Of a DNA stretch of 11,053 nt, positions 1-6,279 are shown one piece after another. The notes beneath the pieces were generated by a model. That model did no database searches, was not told the DNA's origin, and saw nothing but the letters and a program-made list of their open reading frames with translations. The stretch's first letter is position 1. Each line of letters starts with the position of its first letter. The stretch comes from an uncultured Actinomycetes bacterium (lineage in GTDB: Bacteria > Actinomycetota > Thermoleophilia > Miltoncostaeales > Miltoncostaeaceae): assembly GCA_937862675.1 (NCBI GenBank), contig CALMEC010000245.1, forward strand, positions 1-11,053, written 5' to 3'. Position numbers and translations under genes: made by a program.

Positions 1-1576
1 GGAGGAACCCCTCCTTGTCCGCGTCGAGGATGGCGACCAGCGTGACCTCGGGGAGGTCGAGCCCCTCGCGCAGCAGGTTGACGCCGACGAGGACGTCGAA
101 CTCGCCCAGGCGAAGATCGCGGATGATGCGGATGCGCTCGATGGTGTCGACCTCGGAGTGCAGGTACCGAACCCGGAAGCCGCCCTCGATGAGGTATTCG
201 GTGAGGTCCTCCGCCATCTTCTTGGTGAGCGTGGTGACCAGGGTGCGCTCGTCGCGATCGGCACGGGCACGGATCTCGTTCATGAGGTCGTCGATCTGGT
301 CCTTCGTCGGCCGGACCTCCACCTCGGGGTCCACCAGCCCGGTCGGCCGGATGATCTGCTCGACGATGCGGCTGGACTCACGCCGCTCGTACTCACCCGG
401 TGTGGCGGACACGGGGACGATCTGCCCGACCCGTTCCATGAACTCGTTGAACTTGAGCGGCCGGTTGTCCGCGGCGGACGGCAGGCGGAACCCGTGCTCG
501 ATGAGCGACATCTTGCGCGAGTGATCGCCCTCGAACATGCCGCGGATCTGCGGCAGCGTGTTGTGCGACTCGTCGACGAAGCAGAGGAAGTCCTTGGGGA
601 AGAAGTCGAGCAGCGTGCTGGGAGCGCTGCCCGGTGCCCGTCCGTCCAGGATGCGCGAGTAGTTCTCGATGCCGTTGCAGAATCCGAGTTCGCGGAGCAT
701 CTCCATGTCGTACTCGGTGCGCTGGCGGATGCGGTGGGCCTCCACCAGCTTGCCCTCCGCCTCGAGCTCCGCGACACGGGTCTCCAGTTCGTCCCGGATC
801 TCGCCGAGTGCGCGCCGGATGGTGTCCTGCGGCGTGACGTAGTGGGTGGCCGGCCAGATGCCGAGATGGTCGACGCGGTCGAAGATCTCGCCCGTGAGCG
901 GATCGAAGTGGTCGATGGTCTCGATCTCGTCGCCGAACATCGAGATGCGATACGCCGTCTCGGAGTTGGCCGGCTGGATCTCGAAGACGTCGCCGCGCAC
1001 CCGGAAGTTGCCGCGCTCGAGGACCATGTCGTTGCGCTGGTACTGCACGTCGGCCAGATGCCGGAAGAGGTCCTCACGCGAGTGCTGCTCGCCGGTCTTC
1101 AGGATGAGGAGCCGCTCGCTGTACGTCTCGGGCGAGCCGATGCCGTAGATGCAGCTGACCGACGCCACGATCACGACATCACGCCGGGCGAGGAGGGCGC
1201 TGGTGGCCGAGTGGCGCAACCGGTCGATCTCGTCGTTGATGGACGAGTCCTTCTCGATGTAGGTGTCCGTGGCGGGGATGTACGCCTCGGGCTGGTAGTA
1301 GTCGTAATAGCTGACGAAGTAGTCCACCGAGTTCTCGGGGAGGAACTCCCGGAACTCGTTGCACAGCTGCGCCGCCAGCGTCTTGTTGTGCGCGATGACG
1401 AGCGCGGGGCGGCCGGTGCGCGCGATGACGTTGGCCATCGTGAACGTCTTGCCGGATCCCGTGACGCCCAGCAGGCTCTGCAGGCGCTCGCCGGCCTCCA
1501 CCCCCTCCACCAGCGCGTCGATGGCCCGCGGCTGATCGCCGGTGGGCCGGTATCCGGGAGCGAGGGCGAACTCCAT
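1..1576 (-). CDS. uvrB: UvrABC excinuclease subunit B (partial, 3' end missing)
   Basis: UvrB is the helicase-like damage-verification subunit of nucleotide excision repair; it is loaded onto DNA by UvrA and then recruits UvrC. The minus frame gives 525 residues running off the left edge, against about 670 in the family, so the end of the helicase core and the UvrC-binding C-terminal region lie outside. Visible marks: N-terminal FALAPGYRPTGDQPRAI; Walker A GVTGSGKT at 37-44; the beta-hairpin region YYDYYQPEAY near 90-99 that locks damaged DNA; DESHNT (motif II) at 335-340; SATPGEYE near 390; HSEVDTIER and VGVNLLREGLDLPE near 473-510. The ATG at 1576 was chosen because the protein then begins like known UvrBs; two ATGs just upstream are out of frame. 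There is no Shine-Dalgarno, and a -10 hexamer ends seven bases before the ATG, so a leaderless mRNA is likely. SOS control is indicated by the LexA box just upstream. Confidence 0.97.
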   Translation of the reverse strand, partial: MEFALAPGYRPTGDQPRAIDALVEGVEAGERLQSLLGVTGSGKTFTMANVIARTGRPALVIAHNKTLAAQLCNEFREFLPENSVDYFVSYYDYYQPEAYIPATDTYIEKDSSINDEIDRLRHSATSALLARRDVVIVASVSCIYGIGSPETYSERLLILKTGEQHSREDLFRHLADVQYQRNDMVLERGNFRVRGDVFEIQPANSETAYRISMFGDEIETIDHFDPLTGEIFDRVDHLGIWPATHYVTPQDTIRRALGEIRDELETRVAELEAEGKLVEAHRIRQRTEYDMEMLRELGFCNGIENYSRILDGRAPGSAPSTLLDFFPKDFLCFVDESHNTLPQIRGMFEGDHSRKMSLIEHGFRLPSAADNRPLKFNEFMERVGQIVPVSATPGEYERRESSRIVEQIIRPTGLVDPEVEVRPTKDQIDDLMNEIRARADRDERTLVTTLTKKMAEDLTEYLIEGGFRVRYLHSEVDTIERIRIIRDLRLGEFDVLVGVNLLREGLDLPEVTLVAILDADKEGFL

Positions 1577-1582
1577 CGGTCC

Positions 1583-1588
1583 ATCATA
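1583..1588 (-). promoter_or_regulatory. -10 element of the uvrB promoter
   Basis: On the minus strand this reads TATGAT, five of six matches to TATAAT. The expected start about seven bases downstream falls on the A of the uvrB ATG, which fits a leaderless transcript and the absence of a ribosome binding site. No convincing -35 was found; the LexA box occupies the spacer position. Confidence 0.6.
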
Positions 1589-1604
1589 TCGAACAGGTGT
1601 TCGC
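1589..1604 (-). promoter_or_regulatory. LexA (SOS) box controlling uvrB
   Basis: The plus strand reads TCGAACAGGTGTTCGC. This matches the actinobacterial LexA operator TCGAAC-N4-GTTCGA at all but the final base. It lies directly against the uvrB -10 element, where bound LexA would block RNA polymerase, and uvrB is a standard SOS gene. The box is also 125 bp upstream of the divergent VOC gene, so an effect there is possible but unsupported. Confidence 0.85.
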
Positions 1605-1728
1605 GCTCGCGACGACACGGGCACGGAATCACTCGGGGCGGCGCGACGGCACACCCGACCACCGGCCGCCCATGACATCATCGGCAGCACACCGCGACGA
1701 CCTGACCTCCCCCCGAAAGGAGCCCGCC

Positions 1729-2133
1729 ATGGCCACCGCGCTCATCCACACCATGATCCGCGTCCTCGACGAGGACCGATCCCTGCGGTTCTACTCCGCC
1801 CTCGGCTTCAGCGAGCGCGGACGACAGCGTGTCGGGAACGACACGGCGACCGTCATCTTCCTGGCCCTCCCCGGTGACGGCGGGCGACTGGAGCTGACCG
1901 TCAACGACGGACGGACCGAGCCGTACGACATCGGCACCGGTTACGGCCACATCGCGCTCACGGTCAACGACATGTCCGCCGAGATCGCCCGCCTGGCGGA
2001 GGCCGGCATCAGCCCGGAGAAGGAGCCCTATCAGCCGTATCCGGGCGGCCCGTCCATCTGCTTCGTCCAGGATCCCGACGGATATCGCATCGAGCTCCTC
2101 ACCAAGAACCCGGACGACGAGTTCGACTCCTAG
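1729..2133 (+). CDS. Glyoxalase I-like VOC superfamily protein
   Basis: The 134-residue product is a small vicinal-oxygen-chelate metalloenzyme closest in layout to bacterial lactoylglutathione lyase (GloA, about 135 residues). It has two beta-alpha-beta-beta-beta modules. All four metal ligands can be placed: His7 in ALIHTMIRV, Glu55 in GGRLELTV, His74 in GYGHIALTV and Glu122 in DPDGYRIELL, matching the E. coli GloA His5/Glu56/His74/Glu122 pattern. A Ni/Co-dependent methylglyoxal detoxification role is therefore plausible. Actinobacteria commonly use mycothiol instead of glutathione, so the thiol cofactor is uncertain and another VOC activity cannot be excluded. The ATG at 1729 is chosen because AAAGGAG lies about 7 nt upstream and the protein starts at the first beta strand; the frame is open further upstream but without family similarity. 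It stands alone on the plus strand between minus-strand uvrB and coaE, so it is its own transcription unit. Confidence 0.85.
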   Translation: MATALIHTMIRVLDEDRSLRFYSALGFSERGRQRVGNDTATVIFLALPGDGGRLELTVNDGRTEPYDIGTGYGHIALTVNDMSAEIARLAEAGISPEKEPYQPYPGGPSICFVQDPDGYRIELLTKNPDDEFDS

Positions 2134-2150
2134 CCGGGCCGCCCCGAACG

Positions 2151-2203
2151 GTCCGGCGGCAGGCGGTCACGGTGCCGGGCACCGCGACCGGCCTGCCGCC
2201 GAC
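2151..2203 (+). terminator. Long hairpin after the VOC gene, probable terminator
   Basis: The stem begins 18 nt after the VOC stop codon. CGGCGGCAGGC (2154-2164) pairs perfectly with GCCTGCCGCCG (2191-2201). Inside it, GGTC pairs with GACC and GGTGC pairs with GCACC around a three-base tip. It lacks a T-run, which is common for high-GC actinobacterial terminators. The rest of the gap down to 2363 shows only the coaE-side hairpin. Confidence 0.65.
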
Positions 2204-2326
2204 GGAGAGACAGCCGCGTCCCGCGCGGCCCCTGGAACGAGCAGGGACCCGGTTCGTCCGGTGGCCTCGTGCAGGCCCGGGTGCGCGGCACGGACGGCCC
2301 GTTGCCCAAAGGCGATGTCGACGGAC

Positions 2327-2344
2327 GCCGTCGGCCGGGACGGC
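2327..2344 (-). terminator. Short hairpin downstream of coaE
   Basis: GCCGTC (2327-2332) pairs with GACGGC (2339-2344) over a six-base loop, 20 nt beyond the coaE stop. The stem is short and has no T-tract, so this is only a candidate terminator. Confidence 0.35.
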
Positions 2345-2363
2345 CCCGGCGCACCCCGCGACC

Positions 2364-2948
2364 TCAGGCCGCGAGTGCGTACCGGTCGAAGACCGTGCGC
2401 ACCCAGGCCGCCAGCTCGTCCAGATCCCCGTCGTTGACGTACGCGTGGTCGGCCCGTGCCACCTTGGCGTCCTCGTCGATCTGCGTGCCCCGTCGCGCGT
2501 CGAAGTCCTGGCCGCGCTCCTCGACCCGGCGGCGGCGCACGGCGTCCGACGCCGTCACCGTGACGACGGCGTCGAAGTGGTCCTCAAGGCCGACCTCGAA
2601 CAGGAGGGGCACCTCGCAGACCAAGAGCGGCGGCCGCGGATCGCGTGCCAGCTCGCGTTCGCGCCACCGCTCGCGCGCGTGCTGCACCCGAGGATGGATC
2701 AGGCCCTCGAGGAACCGCCGTCCCTCGTGGTCTCCGAAGATCCGCCCACCCAGCCGGGCGCGATCGACGGACCCGTCGGCGGTGACGACGTCGTCACCGA
2801 ACCGCTCCCGCACCCGCCGGACGACCTCCGGGTCCGAGTAGCAGTCGTGTACCACCGCGTCACTCGACAGAACGGCCGCCCCCAGGCGTGAGAACGCCTC
2901 CAGAGCGGCCGATTTTCCGGAACCGATGCCACCGGTGAGCCCCAGCAC
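2364..2948 (-). CDS. coaE: Dephospho-CoA kinase
   Basis: CoaE performs the last step of coenzyme A synthesis, ATP-dependent phosphorylation of the ribose 3'-hydroxyl of dephospho-CoA, in the cytoplasm. The 194-residue product opens with LGLTGGIGSGKS (P-loop), followed by the SSDAVVHDCY segment, a lid region with LIHPRV, and EVPLLFE, the usual CoaE order and length (about 200). I chose the GTG at 2948 because GGTGAG lies six bases upstream and the protein then starts right before the P-loop. A GTG at 2975 would add nine residues. Longer in-frame starts (up to 3035) would have to be read through the foldback element and look spurious. The gene follows rpsA in the same direction, as in other actinobacteria; the foldback element now separates them and could affect readthrough. 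Confidence 0.93.
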   Translation of the reverse strand: MLGLTGGIGSGKSAALEAFSRLGAAVLSSDAVVHDCYSDPEVVRRVRERFGDDVVTADGSVDRARLGGRIFGDHEGRRFLEGLIHPRVQHARERWRERELARDPRPPLLVCEVPLLFEVGLEDHFDAVVTVTASDAVRRRRVEERGQDFDARRGTQIDEDAKVARADHAYVNDGDLDELAAWVRTVFDRYALAA

Positions 2949-2974
2949 GCGGGGCTCACCGGAGTGGGTGCACA

Positions 2975-3146
2975 CTAGATGGTTGATTCCGCGGATTCGT
3001 GGATGTGGAGTGCGTTCACGGGGGATGCGGGGCATCGGCCGGGCACCGAGAGACAGGCTGGTTGCCTGTCCGAGGTGACCGGCAGCGCATCCGCGCCGCC
3101 GTGGACACGCACCACATCCGCGACATCCGTGGAATCAACCATCTAG
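2975..3146. mobile_element. 172-bp foldback (MITE-like) element between rpsA and coaE, IS630-type CTAG target
   Basis: The two ends are a perfect 16-bp inverted repeat, CTAGATGGTTGATTCC at 2975-2990 and its complement at 3131-3146. Pairing continues inward with a few gaps and mismatches to the middle, where GACAGGC (3052-3058) and GCCTGTC (3064-3070) enclose a five-base loop. Nearly the whole element can fold into one hairpin, and it has no gene. The boundaries are CTA|GATGG and CCATC|TAG, so removing the element plus one TA restores a single CTAG. This is the known target preference and TA duplication of IS630/Tc1-mariner transposases. The right boundary supplies the rpsA stop codon. No transposase is present, so it would be non-autonomous. 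Alternatively it is a native structured spacer. Confidence 0.65.
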
Positions 3147-4534
3147 GCGGCGTCTCCACCGTCAGTGGTGTCCGCGGCCTCCTCGGCCGGTGCCTCCTCG
3201 GCGGGTGCCTCCTCGACCGGTGCCTCAGCGACGGGTGCCTCAGCGATCTCCGCCTCGACGACCTCGGCGGTCTCCGTCGCGGGAGCCTCGACTTCGACCT
3301 CGGCCACCTCGGCGACGGGCGACTCGCCCCCGTCCTCGGCGGCCTCGACGGCGGCCTCACCCTCGACCGCCGGCTGGGCGTCCGAGTCGGAGTAGACCGT
3401 CTCGTAGTTGGCGTCCTCGTCCAGCGAGACGTCCGCGGCGCGCTTCAGCGACAGGGACAGACGGCGACGCTCGCCGTCGATCTCGATGATGCGGACGGCG
3501 ACCTCCTGATCCGGCTGCACGACCTCGCGCGGGTTCTCCACGTGGTGGGCGGCCAGCTCGGAGATGTGCACCAGGCCCTCGACGCCGGCGTGGATCTCGA
3601 CGAAGGCGCCGAAGGTGACGACCTTGGTGACCTTTCCGGCCACGACGTCGCCCACCTGGTACGCCTCGACGACGCTCTGCCACGGGTCGGCCTGGGTCTG
3701 CTTGAGACCGAGGCTGATGCGCTGGCGGTCGCGATCGATGTCGAGCACCTTGACCTCGACGGTGTCGCCGATGGCCAGGACCTCGCTCGGGTGGTTGACG
3801 TGCGTCCACGACAGCTCGGAGATGTGGATGAGACCGTCGCTGCCCTCCAGATCGACGAAGGCACCGAAGTCGACGATGTTGGAGATGACACCCTCGACGA
3901 CGGCACCGGGCTGGAGCTCGTCGAGGATCTTCTGACGGACCTCGCGGCGCTCGTCCTCGATGACGGCGCGACGCGACAGGACCACGTTGTTGCGGCTGCG
4001 GTTGAGCTCGATGACCTTGCACTCGAGCTCGCGGCCCATGAACTCGTCGAGGTCCTGTACGCGACGGATGTCGACGAGCGACGCAGGAAGGAATCCGCGG
4101 ACGCCGAGGTCGAGGATGAGGCCGCCCTTGACGACCTCGATGACCTTTCCGGTGACCATCTCGCTGTTGTTGGCCGCCTCCTCGATGCGCTTCCAGGCCC
4201 GCTCGAAACGGGCGCGCTTCTTGGAGAGGATCAGGCGGCCGTCCTGGTCCTCCTTCTGCATGACCAGGGCGTCGACCCACTCGCCGAGGGAGACCTCCTC
4301 CTCGGGCTTGACGCTCTTGCGGATCGACAGCTCGTTCGAGGGGATGACACCCTCGCTCTTGTATCCGATGTCGACGAGGACCTCGTCCTTGTCGATGCGG
4401 ACGACCCGCCCGGTGACGACGTCTCCCTCCTCGAACGTGGGGAAGGTGAGGTCGTAGTTGGGAATCATCTTCCCATCAACCTCGACGTACTCGGGGCCGT
4501 CGAGCGTGCGGATGGGGTCGTCGGTCGTTGACAT
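3143..4534 (-). CDS. rpsA: 30S ribosomal protein S1
   Basis: S1 binds single-stranded mRNA and aids 30S initiation. The 463-residue product has four S1 (OB-fold) repeats at about 36-106, 124-189, 209-279 and 295-364, the four-domain layout usual in actinobacteria (M. tuberculosis S1 is 481 residues). Repeats three and four carry the canonical NIVDFGAFVDLEGSDGLIHI and TFGAFVEIHAGVEGLVHIS cores. From about 370 the protein turns into an acidic, low-complexity Ala/Glu/Pro/Val tail. The ATG at 4534 (MSTTDDPIRT) is preferred over an upstream ATG at 4624, which adds 30 unrelated residues. GAAGGA lies about 13 nt upstream, further than ideal. The stop codon TAG (3145-3143) is part of the CTAG at the edge of the foldback element. 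Its own promoter lies in the 168-bp gap upstream. Confidence 0.96.
   Translation of the reverse strand: MSTTDDPIRTLDGPEYVEVDGKMIPNYDLTFPTFEEGDVVTGRVVRIDKDEVLVDIGYKSEGVIPSNELSIRKSVKPEEEVSLGEWVDALVMQKEDQDGRLILSKKRARFERAWKRIEEAANNSEMVTGKVIEVVKGGLILDLGVRGFLPASLVDIRRVQDLDEFMGRELECKVIELNRSRNNVVLSRRAVIEDERREVRQKILDELQPGAVVEGVISNIVDFGAFVDLEGSDGLIHISELSWTHVNHPSEVLAIGDTVEVKVLDIDRDRQRISLGLKQTQADPWQSVVEAYQVGDVVAGKVTKVVTFGAFVEIHAGVEGLVHISELAAHHVENPREVVQPDQEVAVRIIEIDGERRRLSLSLKRAADVSLDEDANYETVYSDSDAQPAVEGEAAVEAAEDGGESPVAEVAEVEVEAPATETAEVVEAEIAEAPVAEAPVEEAPAEEAPAEEAADTTDGGDAA
3184..3243. repeat. 15-bp tandem repeats encoding the acidic S1 tail
   Basis: Four copies of a 15-bp unit, each containing GGTGCCTC, run in tandem. 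On the minus strand they encode five-residue units of the type EEAPA/EEAPV/AEAPV near the S1 C-terminus (about residues 431-450). Such a tract is prone to copy-number change by slippage and should vary between strains. Confidence 0.7.
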
Positions 4535-4599
4535 TGCTTCGAGGGTTTCCTTCGGAATGGTGGACAGTGCTGCACGACCCGGCAGTGGGCCGTCGTCGA

Positions 4600-4605
4600 A
4601 GTGTA
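4600..4605 (-). promoter_or_regulatory. Candidate -10 of the rpsA promoter
   Basis: The minus strand reads TACACT, which would place the transcript start near 4593 and give a 5' UTR of about 59 nt. No clear -35 is seen. It lies downstream of the hairpin that ends the preceding gene, where an rpsA promoter is needed. Confidence 0.35.
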
Positions 4606-4648
4606 GTCGGTTCGCCCGCCTCACGACGACTGTTGGGATACGAAGGAA

Positions 4649-4673
4649 CCGGCGTCGCGGATTCCGCCGCCGG
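4649..4673 (-). terminator. Hairpin terminator after the DUF4395-thioredoxin gene
   Basis: On the minus strand CCGGCG pairs with CGCCGG and, inside, GCGG pairs with CCGC around AAT. The stem starts 30 nt beyond the stop codon and is followed by a pyrimidine-rich TTCCTTCG. It probably separates this gene from rpsA. A smaller dyad, GACCG-CGG-CGGTC, overlaps the stop itself (4691-4703). Confidence 0.55.
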
Positions 4674-4702
4674 CCACGCGATCCCGCGCCGACCGCGGCG
4701 GT

Positions 4703-5419
4703 CTATGCCGACGCGGCCACCGGCGGACCGAAGCGCCGGACGAATCCGATGATCTCCGCGGCGCTGAGCTCCCCGGTGGCCGTGCTCGCGACGCGGCCGT
4801 CCGGATCGACCGCCAGGATGGCCGGGACCGACGCCACCGGCAGCCGTGCCGCCGACGGCGTGCGCGACAGGTCCACGCGCACCACCGCGCCGTCCGGGGC
4901 GGTGCTCTCGACCTGGCGCGCGACGGGTCCGCAGCGCGCGCATCCCGGCGCGGTGAGGACCACCATCCACGGCCCGGATCCGGTGAGCCCGATGAGGCCG
5001 CGTACGTCGCCGTCCACGGACCGCCGGCGCAGGGCCAGCCGGTAGATCTCGCACCCCACGCAGATCCCGGTGATCGCGGAGAAGAGCGCCATGGCGGCGA
5101 CCAGGCCGACGACGACCCATCCGGCGAGGTGCGCCCCCGCACCCACGAGCACGAGCCCGATCGTGAGGAACGCCGCGGCGAGGACCTGCGCGAAGCGCAC
5201 GGGCGCGACCGGTTCGAGCGACGACGCCGGAGAGGCGACGGCCCGGAAGAGGATGCCGACGGGCGACCACCGCGGGACGATGAGCGCGAGGAGGACCAGG
5301 AGGAGGGCGGCGAGCGCCGTCCAGGGGCTCCGGAGGACCACGGCTGTGCCGGCGAGGAGACCGGTGACCCCCTGTGCGAATCGCGGCAGATGGGGATGGA
5401 CGACGGCGGGATTCTTCAT
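4703..5419 (-). CDS. DUF4395 membrane domain fused to a thioredoxin-like domain
   Basis: The 238-residue product begins with a DUF4395-type domain (about 1-130): NPAVVHPHLPRFAQG, then four hydrophobic helices near 14-30, 33-50, 78-97 and 100-118, and a second PVRFAQ motif at 73-78. The last helix ends in GICVGCEIYRL, with a CxxC at Cys120/Cys123 that is characteristic of the family. Residues 148-234 form a thioredoxin-like fold with APGCARC (Cys160/Cys163) and a SVP segment (Pro199) at the cis-proline place. The arginines after the last helix suggest, by the positive-inside rule, that the thioredoxin part is cytoplasmic. Function is unknown; transfer of electrons between the two CxxC pairs is an inference. 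There is no ribosome binding site before the ATG at 5419, and a -10 element ends seven bases upstream, suggesting a leaderless mRNA. Confidence 0.82.
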   Translation of the reverse strand: MKNPAVVHPHLPRFAQGVTGLLAGTAVVLRSPWTALAALLLVLLALIVPRWSPVGILFRAVASPASSLEPVAPVRFAQVLAAAFLTIGLVLVGAGAHLAGWVVVGLVAAMALFSAITGICVGCEIYRLALRRRSVDGDVRGLIGLTGSGPWMVVLTAPGCARCGPVARQVESTAPDGAVVRVDLSRTPSAARLPVASVPAILAVDPDGRVASTATGELSAAEIIGFVRRFGPPVAASA

Positions 5420-5426
5420 GCGGCTT

Positions 5427-5432
5427 ATTCTA
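5427..5432 (-). promoter_or_regulatory. -10 element for the DUF4395-thioredoxin gene (leaderless)
   Basis: The minus strand reads TAGAAT, with the expected transcription start on or next to the ATG at 5419. A weak -35 (TGTAAA) lies 16 bp upstream. The site sits in an AT-rich island (5425-5460) that contrasts with the surrounding GC-rich DNA and contains an imperfect dyad, TAAATAC-GACA-GTGTTTA (5435-5452), which could be an operator. Confidence 0.5.
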
Positions 5433-5474
5433 GATAAATACGACAGTGTTTACAGAATTTCACCGCATGGGTCT

Positions 5475-5534
5475 CCGGTCCGTCATCCCGGCATCCCACG
5501 GGCGACAGCCCGTAACGCGTCCATAACGGTCCGG
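5475..5534. other. Structured non-coding region upstream of the TasA/SipW cassette
   Basis: CCGGTCCGT (5475-5483) can pair with ACGGTCCGG (5526-5534) with one T-T mismatch, enclosing a second stem ACGGGC-GACA-GCCCGT (5498-5513). Two near-direct repeats, TAACGCGTCC (5513-5522) and TAACGGTCC (5524-5532), overlap the 3' side. The region is 124 bp upstream of the cassette's first start codon, so it may be a leader RNA structure or a protein-binding region. It matches no riboswitch consensus that I recognise. I could not identify the cassette promoter with confidence. Confidence 0.4.
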
Positions 5535-5583
5535 TATTCAAGGTCCGCTCGCCATCGCCGATGAAGTTGCACCACTTTTCGTC

Positions 5584-5635
5584 GGGCGTCTCGCCCTCAC
5601 GATGTTCTCTTATCCGCCGAGCCCGACCGGCTCGG
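5584..5635 (+). other. Two hairpins in the probable 5' UTR of the cassette
   Basis: GGGCG-TCT-CGCCC (5584-5596) and CCGAGCC-CGACC-GGCTCGG (5617-5635) are perfect small stems. The second ends 8 nt before the AAAGGAA ribosome binding site (5642-5648) of the first cassette gene. They could stabilise the mRNA or modulate initiation, or the first could be a terminator/attenuator. Confidence 0.4.
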
Positions 5636-5657
5636 ACGTTCGAAAGGAATCGGACCC

Positions 5658-6260
5658 ATGTCAGTTCGCAAGTCATCCGGCAACTCGCGCCGGATTCTGG
5701 CCTCCGTCGGCGTCATCGGCGCCCTCGGGATCCTGGGTGGGGTCGGGACGTACTCGGCCTTCACCTCCACCGTCACCGCCGGTCCGCAGACCGTCAGCAG
5801 CGACACCCTGAGCCTCACGGCGTCCGGGAGCACCTTCGCGACCACCGCCGCGGGGATCGTGCCCGGAGACACCATCGACCGCCAGGTGACGCTGACCAAC
5901 GGCGGCTCGGCGTTCGGGTCCATCGACTTCGCCAGCACCGCGGCGACCTCGAGCCTGCTCGACACGGACGCGACCAACGGGCTGCAGATGCAGGTCGACA
6001 AGTGTTCGGTGGCCTGGACCGGTGCAGCCGGATCGGCGCTCACCTGTGGTGGCACGACCACGACCGTCATCCCCTCCGGGCGCGTCGCCCCGCGGGCGGT
6101 CACCGGCGTGACCGGGCTCTCGGCGCTGTCGGCCAGCGGTGTCGACTACCTCCGCGTCCGTCTGACCCTGCCGTCGACCGCCGACAACAACTTCCAAGGC
6201 AAGACGTCGGTCATCAGCTACACGGTCACCGGCAACCAGCGCACGGCCGGCAACAGGTAG
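5658..6260 (+). CDS. TasA/camelysin-like secreted protein with SipW-type signal peptide
   Basis: The 200-residue product starts with a basic N-terminus and a hydrophobic segment (residues 13-30) followed by GTYSAFTSTVTAG, the form of signal peptide cleaved by SipW-type peptidases. The mature part resembles the TasA/CalY (camelysin) family: a beta-rich, Thr/Ser-rich domain with PGDTIDRQVTLTNGG near 69-83 and the closing NNFQGKTSVISYTVTGNQ near 177-194. Cys116 and Cys130 may form a disulphide. In Bacillus such proteins form biofilm fibres; a surface or fibre role here is by analogy only. AAAGGAA lies about 9 nt before the ATG. A sipW gene follows 19 nt later, which strongly supports the assignment. 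A GC hairpin between the two genes may keep this gene's message more abundant than the peptidase's. Confidence 0.85.
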   Translation: MSVRKSSGNSRRILASVGVIGALGILGGVGTYSAFTSTVTAGPQTVSSDTLSLTASGSTFATTAAGIVPGDTIDRQVTLTNGGSAFGSIDFASTAATSSLLDTDATNGLQMQVDKCSVAWTGAAGSALTCGGTTTTVIPSGRVAPRAVTGVTGLSALSASGVDYLRVRLTLPSTADNNFQGKTSVISYTVTGNQRTAGNR

Positions 6261-6261
6261 G

Positions 6262-6278
6262 ACGCGCGCACCGCGCGT
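6262..6278 (+). other. Perfect hairpin between the TasA-like gene and sipW
   Basis: ACGCGCG (6262-6268) and CGCGCGT (6272-6278) form a perfect 7-bp stem on a three-base loop. It occupies almost the entire gap, starting 2 nt after the upstream stop and ending just before the sipW ATG. It could act as partial terminator, RNA-end stabiliser, or block to sipW initiation. Confidence 0.55.
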
Positions 6279-6279
6279 G

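Noticed and set aside
158..1675. Long plus-strand open frame (505 codons) opposite uvrB
   Set aside because: Shadow of uvrB codon bias; low-complexity Val/Asp/Leu/Arg product with no domain.
2949..3035. Longer coaE start giving an extra 29 N-terminal residues
   Set aside because: Most of the extension is read from the foldback element, and CoaE proteins begin just before the P-loop. A GTG at 2948 has a good ribosome site.
2999..4531. Long plus-strand open frame (510 codons) opposite rpsA
   Set aside because: It mirrors the third-position GC bias of rpsA, has a Leu/Asp/Val-rich product with no family resemblance, and rpsA is certain.
5453..5467. GGTGAAATTC (minus strand), as found in FMN riboswitches
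   Set aside because: Only ten bases match; the other conserved blocks of the FMN aptamer are missing and it would face the wrong gene.
5475..5534. Known riboswitch (cyclic di-GMP, cobalamin, SAM, fluoride, guanidine) upstream of the cassette
   Set aside because: None of the conserved core sequences of these classes can be found, so it is listed only as an unexplained structure.
5425..5676. Small minus-strand frame of 83 codons ending in FCKHCRIYLE, with a zinc-finger-like CxxC
   Set aside because: It spans the divergent promoter zone and hairpins, overlaps the start of the TasA-like gene, lacks a ribosome site, and shows no family likeness.
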